Positions 13,601-25,600 of a stretch of DNA of 64,000 bases are shown in pieces. A program made the position numbers and the translations under genes. Within the stretch, counting starts at the first letter, position 1. Each line of letters begins with the position of its first letter. The stretch comes from Antennarius striatus (lineage: Eukaryota; Chordata; Actinopteri; Lophiiformes; Antennariidae): assembly GCF_040054535.1 (NCBI RefSeq), contig NC_090789.1, positions 2,372,197-2,436,196 of the forward strand, given 5' to 3'. A model generated the notes under the pieces. That model made no database searches. It was not told the origin of the DNA and saw only the letters and a list, made by a program, of their open reading frames with translations.

Positions 13601-16600
13601 AAGACGCAGATGTGACTCACAACCCCGAAATGATGCGTGAAAACGTCCTCCTTCCGTTACCTGCGCCTCCCAGTGCATCTGCATCTGACTGATGAGGCCT
13701 TTGAGAGACTCGACCATCGCCAGGAAGTCGTCTCTCTCCTTCATCCAGTCCTGGCGGTTGAACTGACTTCCTGTCTCGCCTTCACCGATCGGCAGCTCTG
13801 ACAGAGAGAGAACCTGCATGCCCTCCTGGTGCACCTCCCGAAGCAGCGTCTGAACAGGCCAACACCACGTTTCCTTTACTAAAGTCACCAGAAAGTCACA
13901 AGCCTCCTAAACTGTCAGCGCTACGACGATGTGGAGGTCCCACCTTAATCCGGTCGGGCAGCGGGTCGTCCGTCTCCCTTCTGGCGCCCTCCGGAGTCGT
14001 CCTCAACTCCTGCTGCAAGCTCGGCAGGTCAAACCCAGGACGCTGGCTAAAGTCTGAGCCGCTGTCTGCAAGAGAGACAAACACAGAATGTTTACGTACC
14101 GAAAGAATAAAAATTGAAGCATCATTAGTCTACTTTAAGCTTTGGAAAAGGTTGAATGAAATAGTAATCCCTTGTTACTCGCGGTTAATGCGTTCCAGGA
14201 ACCACACGCAAAAACTAAATTCCGCGATATAGCGACAATTTATTTTATTGTTTACAGTAATTTAAACGTTTATGAACCCTCCCCATGCTGATATTAAACC
14301 ACCTTCTATCTGTATTACATTTCCCCCCACTCCTATAGACTGTTTAAAGCACTTTTGTGTTTCACGGAAGTCCGAGACTCACGGAACACAGAACGGAGCG
14401 CACTTCCGGATGTTGTCAGCCAATCGCATGCGCATACGGTACCATGAGACTGCCTACTAAAAATCTGCGCTGGTGGATCTCGTCAGTAAAAATCAGGCTT
14501 CTAATCATGAAATTTGTCGTCATGACGACTGATCCAGTTACGGAACAGAGGATGAACAGAAAGAAAACACTAATAAATGTCAGAGCATCATGGAAAGTCA
14601 CCGAAGGAGATCGATTGGTACAAAGCTCCGGCAGCCAATGAGTTAAACACTCTCGTGTGATCGTTGTGCATCAGTAGGTTCCGTCTCACCACTCATGTAT
14701 CCATCTCTGAACTGCGAGGTGGGACGATCTTGTCTCGATGAAATGATCTAGAAAGTTCAGATAAAAACAGACGGATTAATCCAAACAGGATGAAACATTC
14801 TCCCCAGTCTGAACAGTTTCCAGTCACCGTTTCCTGGCCTCACCTTGGCAGAGCGCAGCTTGTCGATGACGCTCTTCAGGGCCTTGCACTCGTCCTCCAG
14901 CGCCTGCGTGTCCCGGCGGAGACCCTCGCTCTCTGAAATGTGCCGAGCCTCCATGTCCAGGATCTCTGCGGCGTGGAGCTCCTGCATCTGAGCGATCTTG
15001 TCCTGGAACTCTCCCACCATCTCCTCCAGCTCGTCTCTGGTCGGAGACTCTCCTTCCGGGCCGAGGTCGGCCGTTGGGGGCGGTTCTGTCTGCGTGGACG
15101 AGTGCGTTGCCGTCGGGCGGTGTGGCTCCGAGCCGCTGTTGAGACGAACGCTGTTGGATTTGTTGGACTGGCTGGACGGAGCAGAGCTCTTCCTGGACAG
15201 TGATGCTTTATCTTTGACGCTGCTTCCTTTGCTAGCCAGCTGTTTGCTTCCTTTCCTTTTAGGCTGGGTGGTGGAAGAGGAAGAGGAAGATGAGAGGACA
15301 GGCTGAGGAGCTGGTGAAGGCGACGGGGCAGGAGAAGGAGGAACGGAATCTGCCCTCTTCATTAAGGCAGTCTGGACGTCCTGGAGATCCTCTTTGAGCT
15401 TAGAAATTGAAACGTCGCGGACGCTGACTTCATCCTGGAGGTTCTTGTTCTGCTCCATGGAGCTGTTCAGGTCTTCTTTGATAGAATCCACATGTCCTCT
15501 CATCTCCTGGAGCTCTCCTTTGAGTTGAGAAATGGACCCTTCACAGAGCTGGAGGTCCTGCTGGAGTTTCTCATTATGCTCCTTGTAGATTCCAAGTTCT
15601 TCTTTGGTCTTCTCCTCATTCTGTCTCATCTCCTGGAGCTCTCCTTGGAGTTCAGAGATGGACTCTTCACGGACATAGAGCTCGTCTCGTAGTTTCTTAT
15701 TTTCTTTCCTGTAGGTATTGAGTTCTTCTTTGATGGTATCCGCATTCTGTCTCATCTCCTGGAGCTCTCTTTGGAGTTGAGAAATGGACTCCTCACGGAG
15801 TTGAAACTTTTCATCAGGCTCTCCATGGAGTTGAGAAATGTTGAGTTCCCGGACAAGTTCTTCTTGTGGTTTCTCTTTGTGCTCCTGTCCCATCTCCTGA
15901 AGCCCTCCTTTGACTTGAGAAACCGAACCTTCACGCTGTTGGAGATCCTGTTGAAGCTTTTTGTTTTGCTCCTTGTAGACCTCAAGTTCTTCTTTGGTGA
16001 CGTCTTCATTCTGCTTCATCTCCCGGAGCTCTTCTTTGAGTTCAGAAACGGAGACCTCGTGGACACGGAGTTCATCCTGGAGCTTCTCATTTTGCTCCCT
16101 GTAGCCGTCCAGTTCTTCCTTGATGGCGTCTGCGTTCTGCTTCATCTCCTGGAGCTCTCCTTGGAGTTGGTTAATAGAAACGTCTCTGAGGTGGAGGTCC
16201 TGCTGGAGCTGTTCATTAAGCTGCCTGAAGCTGTTCAGTTCTTCTTTGGTGGAAGCTGCATCTTTCCTGACTTTCTGAAGAACCTCTTCAGAGTCGGCTC
16301 CATCGTCTTCTGCTTTTACCTTAGAAATTATTTGGAAAAACCCATCAATCATCTAGTCTAAAGAAATAGAAATAACACTTTTTATTCATTTAAAGGTAAA
16401 ATTAACTTACTTGGAAAAGCTCTGCTTTAAGGTGAGCGATGGACATTTCCCTCTCCTTCAAAAACAAAATGAGGCGTAATTGAAGTGGGAATAAATAATC
16501 CGTTATCTCAGTTTGAGAGAAAAATCTAATCTGGATCGATTTGACGGTAACGAAAAGAATGAGAAGACACTTAAGTCTATTTAATCTTATAAACTCAGAC

Positions 16601-19600
16601 TGGAACAGATCTCATCTTCTAATCCAAACACTGACATTAACATAATAACATTTCCCAGAATGCATTCCTGCACGTGTCTCCGTACCTGCAGCAGCTCCTG
16701 CAGCTTCTCTAAACGTTCCCTGCAGCTGTTCAGCTCCTCTTTGGTGGCGGCTGCTTCGTTTTGGGCCTCCATTAACTCCTCGTGAAGATCGGACTCTTTG
16801 GTCTCATCGCCGCCTCCAGATGACGCCTGAAGTAATAAAGGTCAAACATTAGACAGTAATAAACTTATTAAAATTCTTCTGCTTCAGGTCATCTTCCCTC
16901 ACCTGCTTCAGTTGGTCCTTCAGTTTCTCTATAGACACAGTTTTTTCCTGGAGAGGTAAGAACACGTTAGTTTCACCACGCGTAGGAAGTGTTCTGAAAC
17001 TCACAGAGGACGTCACGTACTTTGAGTTCCTCCTGGAGTCTGCTGCAGCTGTCCCTGTAGACGTCCAGCTGCTCTTCAGTGGACGTGACCTCGTCTCTGA
17101 CCTCCTGCAGCTCCCCACGAACGTCCGACACAACCTGCTGGTCATCAACCGGCGACACCTGATGACAAAGATACAGAATGTTCAGAGCTGTTTCGGTCGT
17201 AGTGGCCTCACACAGCTTCTCTGTGTCGTGTATTTCTCCTACCCTGACAGGCGGTGATACCCTCTGGCACGTCCTGGCCTTCATCTGACTCAGCAGATCC
17301 ATGAGCACCGACAGCCTCTTCTCGTACTCCAGCACCTCTTCCTCCGAGCTGGAGAGCAGCTGCTTCTGGAGCTCCTGGTCTTTCTGGATCCCACTCAGCC
17401 CCACCTCCAGCTCCCGAAGCCTGTCGGTCAGATGGACCACCTTCCCCCTGGGAACTGGTCTCACCTGACCAATCCCACTGAAGTCCATTGGAGGAATACC
17501 AAAGTCATGAAAGTCATAAGCGCCTGGCTCCACGTTTGTCTCCTTGCGTCGTTGCCGGTCCTCGTTTTCCTTGTGTATTTGTGAATGCTGCTGCTGGAAG
17601 GCCTCCAACGTGGCCTGGCTGACGAGAACGGCGGCGACTTTTTCCGTCAGATTTTTCTCCAGATTGGAAACCTTCTGCTGAAGACCTTCGGATTTGCTTT
17701 GCGTTTGCTCGGCAAGGAGCCGACAGCGTTTCAACTCGCGTTCCTTCTCGTCCACCAGGTCCTCCAGCTCCCGGATGCGGACGTCCAGCTCTTCCACTCT
17801 AGAGGTGGCGCTTTGCTCCAAAGCTTGTATCTGCGCCCGCATGACGACAACGCCTGCCGTTTTCTCTCTGAGAGCTTCTTCGAGCTCCGCCTTTGAAGTC
17901 TGCAGTTTTTCTGTTTCAGCGAAAGCTTCTGTCCTCTGTTTCATCTGCAGATGCGTCTCCAGCAGTTTAGCGTGCTCTGCTTTCAGCGTATCAAGTTCTT
18001 TGGTGACCAGGTCCATTTTCTGCTTCATTTCATCGTTTTCCTTTTTACTCTGTCCCCATTCGCAGCCGTCGTTCTCGGGTTTGGCGTCTTCGTACTCTTC
18101 CGACGCCTGCTTCCGCTCAATATTAGCGAGTTCCTGCTGAAGTCGGTCTATGACTGCGTTCAGCTGGTCGAGCTCGTCTTCGTTATTCCTCCTCAGGCGC
18201 TCCTGCTCGCTCCTCAGGCACTGCACCTGGGATTCCAGGTCTTTTATCAGCTCATCCCTGCCATCCATTTCCTAAACAGAAACACACGGACGTTATTACA
18301 CCAGAAAAATATCACATTCAAATCGTGCACAGCTTCCCCGTTAGATAAACCTCTGAGTCCCTTCTGTTCTTTTTCTTTTGGCTCAAGATAAGTTAGGTTT
18401 CATATCAGTTAATAAAAAATTTGATGTTAATCTGTTTTGGCAATTCGGAGAGACTCAGAGATTATCTTAAACCACCGTGAGCAAACAAAACCTCACAACA
18501 GACGATGGTGCCGTGGAGTAATTTACCAAATTAAAACAGTCAACAACAAAAAAAACACCCAATAAAACAAAAGAAGTGTGAATGGATTCATAAAACACAC
18601 ACTGATGCACGACCACGCAGTTATGCAAATACGAAATAGAATTTTATTTTTTTTTCCTGATTTCGTATCAGCATATTTTGTTACCTTGTTATCAGAGGGT
18701 TTTTCCTTGTGTTGGAGTTTAGTGATCTGTTCATTAAGATGTGCTATTTCCCTGTCCTTCTCCTCCATCACCTTCAAAAAGTCAGAGATTATAAAGTGAT
18801 GCCGATTAAAAAAAAATAAAAGTCCAGCCTCTATTGGAAAACTGAAAATACACTCAAAATAATCCAGCAGAGGAAGTTAGATTTACTAGATGAATGATGC
18901 GCCAAAAAAAATTCTAAAATGTGCAAATTTACCTATAAAATTATCTTAAAAAGCATCTGACCTTCTGTTTTTGCAGATTGTGGGTAGAAATGCCATATGC
19001 TATACATACATTTCAGTGGCACAAGCCTCGCACACACAGTATTTCTATGTAAACTAATAACAATAATTATTATCATTTGTCTTTTTTGCAGTTTCAGTAA
19101 AAACGCCTGAAAAGAAAACGTAAGTGGACTCTTTCTGTTTAGCACAACAACATGGAGTAGAAAACAAAAACTATCTGAACGATATTTCCTACATTTAACT
19201 TTAAAGGAGGACATTGTTCTCATGGAAACAGCTGTTCACCTGGAGGATGGTGTCCCGGTCTTCTAGGTTTTCCTGCTGGCTGCTGATCTCCTTCCTCTGG
19301 ATCTCCAGCTGCATGTGGAGCTGCTGCATCTCTTCGCTCTTGTTCTCCAGCTCGTCTTTGAACTGCTCCAGCTGCTCCTCCAGGTTGCTGATCTGAGGCA
19401 GAAGAACATGGAAGAAATAAGAGAGGAGACACGGCAAAGGTATCCAGCTCCCTGGAAATCTGACTGTTAGCCTGTGCACTGACACCAAAACACAACAGGC
19501 AGCATACCATTTATAAATTAACGAATCAAAACAAGGTTTTGAGCTAGTGTTTATTACTTTTCCCACCCATGTTTTGAAGAACAAGCAGCTCAGTACCTCC

Positions 19601-22600
19601 TTCTCCTTTCGCTCCAGAGCCTCTCTCTCCGTCTGTAGCTGAGACTCCAGTGTGGAGTGTTTGGCCTCTGTGACGGATACATGCTGCTTCTTCTGTTCAA
19701 CCTGCAACACAAACAACAAACAACAACTTATTCAGCATAACTGCTTAAAAGATGCGAGCGATAAAACACATTTTTGGTGATAAAACACATTTTTTGAGCT
19801 AAAAAAAAGAGCACAATCCGTATCGTAGCTTAAACCTTTTACAGGAGCAGAGGCAGAGCGTTTCCACTGCTTCCTGTTGGCGCACCACTGCCCCCCACCA
19901 ACACTTGGGGGGCAATCCTGACAGTTTCCAGCCATAACTCAGTGTCACCACCAGCAGTAAACTGCCAGTCTGCTAAAGTAAACCCGCCCACACATTGTTC
20001 TCCTTCTCTGCACGTCCCTCCCTCCTCAGACTCCTCTGTTAGCGGTCACCTTATCTACATACTCTCACATACACACTCTGCTGTTCATAGCTATTGTTCA
20101 CTCTGCCGGTCTCCCCTCCCCTCCCCATCCTCACCTTCTCCAGGGATTCAGCGCTGGCCAGCAGGGCCTGCTCCAGCTCGCGGATGCGGCTCTCCAGCTT
20201 GTCAATCTCGTCGTCGCGCTCTCCCAAGTCGCGACGCAGCTGCTCCGAGCTGAGCAGCAGCTCACTGCACCAATCCGCCTTCTCCTTCAGCTGCGAGGTC
20301 AGCTGGTCCACCTGGCGGTGAGCAAGAGAGAGAGGACAAGAGGAAAAGAAAGAGAGCGCAAGGATCGTTTAATGAGATTCGCGCTCAGCCGCCACTCGCT
20401 ACGGTAGAGCAGATACATGTACAGCTAGCCAGAAGGTCAGCTGATCCACCTGAAAAAGGACTGGGGGGGGGAGTGAGAGTAATAAGAGGGGTGCAGGGAC
20501 ACTGGGGAGATTTCATTCGGGGTGACAAATCACAGAGCAGGACATTAACTGGTTGGACCGCTGGCGAGTAAGTGATCCATCTGTGGGACGGCAAAATATT
20601 TCAATGATGGGAAGGAGGGAGGGATGGGATCAAATGTTCACACAACGTGTTTTCTTATCCAAACACAACGTGACTGTAGTAAGGCAGATGAAATACACCC
20701 CCTCATGGGCAATCCTTCATTAAATATTAATGTGACTGGAGTGTGGGATGGACTCTTCATGGAGTAGTTCAGCACTGAATCTTCTCTTTATATTGGTCTG
20801 TTTTTTTTCAGGCAGCGTGTCCAAGTGGCACCAGACAGAGCCTTTCAGAACTAATGTGAAGGAGAAACAATAGGAATAGGAAGCAGACGTCTTCTTTCAT
20901 TTGATTTTGGTGTGGAGGTTTTTTTTCCCGCTGGGGCATGTAAGGAAAAGACGAGAGGAATTGAAAATTTGAGAGGGTTCAAACAGGAGAAACAAGGAGA
21001 GTAATTGTTATGGGACAGAGAAGGACTTCTAAAATGCACTAAATGTTAATTAAAGGGGAGTTTCTATATGGAGCTAGAAGCAATACCTTAAAGGTTACGC
21101 CGTCCACCTGTAACAGCAATGGGAGAGAGAAGGCAGAGGCAAAAAGGATCAACAGATGAAGAGTTGAAGGGGAAGATGGGGTGGGGAGAAAAAGCATTTA
21201 AATCTGAAAAATGTGACTCTGGAAATTAGAAGAACATTAGAGGGTATCTTTGCGGTTTCAGTTTGTGAGTGATGCAAAAGAAATGAGGTGTAACCACAAC
21301 AGAGCGTCGATCAAATGGATCCTAGATGGGGCTGAAATGAATTGACGACGATCTCTGAGCAGTTAAAACACAAACCAGCAGCAGCATTAAAATCATCTTC
21401 CTCTGTTAGAATAAGTGACTCATCTGGTCTTATAATAATCAGATTAAGATGCTTTCCTGGATAATGACTTGGTGATGTGCAATGAGTCACTGGATCTGGA
21501 CTTGACAACATCATTAGCACTTCAAATTATGATTCTGGTCAACGTGATATTTCTCCTTGCCCAGAGTGAAAGGCAGACTCCATTATGAAGGAATGAAAAA
21601 CGACAATCGCTTATAAAATCCTTGAGCTTCAAGAGCTCTAAATGAACTGGAATAACCATCCTAAATTCTCTGGATACAACGGAAACGTAGACGATGACAA
21701 CCGGACGTAGGTGCGTCATGACGGCCGTGGCCTGTCTTCAAATATTAACAGGGTAGTTTAAAATTCAGTCATGACTTAATTACCCCCACACCAATGAAAG
21801 GTCGGCTGTTTCCTTGTTGCCATGACGTTTCTCCCCCGTCCATGCACTGCTGAGCTTCTGCGCATGTAAGCAAATGTTTTTAGCTTCAAGGCAGTGATGA
21901 ATCCAGCTTACAAAAGCAGGGTAAATTATGTCTTCCAATCAGATCTCTGGGTTACATCAAACAGCTTTCGCTGTTATTTTGTTTGTTTTTTGTAAAAAAC
22001 TGACTGAGTAATCATTTTTTGGCTGGCATTTGCGTTCATTTTGAGCAGGGGAAGTGGGAGTGATAATTCTCTGTGGTTTTTTTGTCGCTACGAGCAACGC
22101 CTTTCACGCCGTCACTCCTCTGTTGATGTGAAAATATAATTTGATCTCAGCCTGTGAAGTGATAGCAATTAGCACTTAGCAACTCCAACCATTCGTTTTT
22201 GCACCAGGGCAGCGATCAACAGAAGCAAATCCGATCCCGTTCTCACGCCTTCACCTGTGTGACGCCACACCTCTTTGTCATTAACTCCGAGGCAGCACAG
22301 GTAACTCTACCGCCTCCATTGTCGTGTTGTGTGACTTTCAGCTCAGTATTTATATCCACAACAGTGTTATGTTCAGAAAATAACCATTAACGCCGGCCCC
22401 TCTGGCACCGGACTGAGCTTTTCTATTGTTACCTCTCGGCTTCTCTCCTCCGAGCCAGTTTGCTGCTTCTGTGGAGTCTTCAGCTGGCGTTCCAATTTCT
22501 GGATCTCCTGCTGGAAACAATCTCTCTCGTGTTCTCGGTCCACAGCTTGTTCCTGGTCACCGAGATCACAACAAAAATAGAAAAATGCAAATCATTAAGA

Positions 22601-25600
22601 TTAGTGGAGTGAAAGAGAGGGACTCGGCATTAAAATGCATGCAGTAAGATGATTGGATGGACAAATGAAGTCATTAGGTTGGCTTTTATACAGACCAAAA
22701 CTGTCATGTGACTAAATTTTGGATTTTAAAAGAATTAAGTGGAACTTTCACATGCAGCATCACAACAAAAAAAGAAACCTTGAAAAAATGAGTTCTAAAA
22801 AATGAAAAGTACAAGTATCCACTAGAAATATTTGACACCTACTTATTTTACCATAAATATTGTGCAATTTGAAGTCATCCTTTCCTATGATTTCATTAAT
22901 TTTAATCATTTTTGAAATGGAGAAAAACAAAACCATCTTTGTCTTGGCTTACATCGAGGAACTTCCTGTTCTTCTCCAGCTGTTTCTCCAGAGCTTGGAC
23001 CTGCTGCTGGAGATCTCCGCTCTCCGTCCTCTGGGTCTGCTCCAGCTCCATCACTCTGCTGACCTGCTCCTCTAGCTCAGCCTCCAGGAGGCTCACCTGC
23101 TTCAGTAGGTCGGAGCTCTCCTTCTCAGCCTGACGCTGCACCTCCACCTTCTCTTTCATTAGTTTCTCTGTCTCCTCCAGCAGGTCTGCAGAATACAGTT
23201 CAGTCAGGAGAAAGATCGTCATCACTTCCTGTCGACTGACAACCTCAAGTTAATCATTCAAGTTTTATTTAACAGACAAACAAGATGCTGAGATGAATCT
23301 GCTGAAGAGTCTGGCTGCCATCGTATTAAATTTAAAGCAAAATTAAGCTTTTTCTATCTGAAAGACTCCATTTTAACTTTTATCTTTTGTTTATGGCTTC
23401 AGACTATTCCAGCACCTCAGTCAGCTTCCAATCACAAAGCCCCGTTACCAAAAATAATTTCCCATTCAGGATGCATCTTCGCTTTTCCACCTCCACCAGT
23501 TCACCCAGGATCAAACCCCACAGGATTAGTGCAAAGGTAACAGGGTGCGAGTGTGCAAATGAAAGAACAGACACATGGACAGCCCAGAAAGTGCAGTAAC
23601 CAATGGCCGATAAGCATCAACAGGCAGGGGGATGTGGGATTCCTGAACAACCAATCATCTCACGCACTCCAAGAAAGTTCTTAAGCAGAGCAGCGACAGA
23701 TTTGAGAAATAACATAGATGATGATGAAATTTAGGAAATCGTGATACGTAAGTGCCCAAATACAACTTAAACTTCTTCATGCTAAAATGAGTGCTAACAA
23801 AAGACAGGAAATGACAACAACAACAAAAAAGTCAAAATGAAAAGCTGAAGCGGATGGTTAGTGAATGAGTTTGTGAGCCCATAGCAAGCAAGCTCCAATC
23901 TTTATTTGGTGAGTTGCAGGATTGGGGTTATAGAGATTCACCATCACTCAGCTATAGTAGACATTTGTAAGAACATAGAGTAGATATGACTGAGCCATGC
24001 TCAAAGAGGACACACCTGCTTCAGGTGCTGCAACCATTGCAGCTTCAACTAGGCCTACAGGAGGATAAGAAAGCACAGGAATGTAACATGCTCTTGTTTT
24101 TTGTCATGATCAGGAGAAGAAAAGAACCAAGTGTGAGGATGGAATCCAAAAGTTTATTCCGTCTGTGTCGTCGCTTAAGGCTGCAGAGGAAGGTGCTGGG
24201 AAAAGGAAAGATTTCTGGAAAAGCCTGTTTGGTATTTTTAACCCTGAGATGTGACACTCACCCATTTCATCAGACAATGAACTCATGGGAACCTTTGCGA
24301 TAATACAGGATTCATAATGTAAGATTAACAAAAACACTTTTTAGAAATGCATATAAGCCCCATGATTGGACTCTTGGTCCTTTTTCTTTCTTCCACTGGT
24401 ATTCCTTTCACCGACAGCAGCATAGATGTAAATCTAGGTGTTACATATTGTCCACAAAAGCTGATAACTGTTATATGACATGCAGCTGACTCTAGGTTAA
24501 TGATTTACCCCAAATCTACCTGTCTGGTGTAATTCAAGGGGCAGTATAACTTCTTTTAGGTGACTCAAGACAAACAATAGGTCACCTGAGTCCTGACGTA
24601 AATCAGTAGTTTAGTATTTCACTTTTACCTGCAAGGATGTGGTGATTAAAAAAGAGAAATGTTTTTTTTTTGTCATCAGGGGAATTCTGGGATACATACG
24701 AAGCTCACGGGGCCCTGCGTCCTCCCTCATGGCATCTTGTTGCCGTGACAACAGCTCCCGCTCCTCCTGCATCTGAAGCTTCTCCTGTTCCAGCTCGTGC
24801 AGCCGGCTACCCGTCACCTGTGTGGAACATGATGGAAAACATACACGTTGTCATTGAAAAATGGATATTTCTAATCAGAAAGTTTTATTTCTGGGGGGTG
24901 GGGTGGGGGTGGAAACAATTTAATTGTTGAAATTTGATTTCTTAATTCAAGGCGGTGTACAATTTAACAATGTATGAAGCGGAATCAAAAGAATCAGCCT
25001 TTCAACACGACTCAGATCGTGAGGTTTCTGAGAGAAAGGTGATTCTTTCCCTCCTTTGTGCAGCTGGGTGGGGCAGTAGGGGGGGGGGTTAGCTAGGTCA
25101 CCTGCAGCTCCTGCTCGAGGCTCAGCTGGATCTCCTCCTTCTGACGCAACTGCTCCTCCAACGCGGCCCGTTCATCCGTGTAGCCGTCGATGACGCCTGA
25201 CAAAAAAAAAAAAAAAGGACACACATAAAGAGTCCTGAAACACCGATTCAGTGAGTTTTATCCTTTTACATCCACTCAACAGGATAATTAATGACGAGAC
25301 TAGCATCAGGATGGAAAATCCATGGGCAAAATAGATTAAACGTACCTTCCTGCACGTCAAGGCACGCATATGTACGTAAAAATGGGAGCATGCCTGACCC
25401 ACTTTGTTTTACATGAAGTAACAGACCGAGCTGTGAACACAATGACAGGCTCCACCATTACTGTCCTGCCCTGTTACAGGTCAGCAAGCATGAAGCACCA
25501 GGACGGTATTTAGGTGACTGTTAGTGTTCTAGCAGGCTGGGTCGGAGCACTAGCTTGGTTCGAATCCTGTTCGTCGCAGCACATTCGTCTCATGCAACGT

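Noticed and set aside
15771..16361. 196-codon plus-strand open frame
   Set aside because: Antisense shadow of the repeated AKAP9 exon 34; open because of biased Glu/Lys/Leu codons.
17694..18140. 148-codon plus-strand Ser/Arg-rich open frame
   Set aside because: Antisense shadow of AKAP9 exon 29.
20548..20579. Third mini-exon candidate (MDHLLASGP) near AKAP9 exon 25
   Set aside because: Acceptor and similarity are present but no donor gives a frame-preserving length.
25500..25600. tRNA gene suggested by GGTTCGAATCC
   Set aside because: No acceptor or anticodon stems can be formed and the T-stem flanks do not pair; at most a SINE relic.
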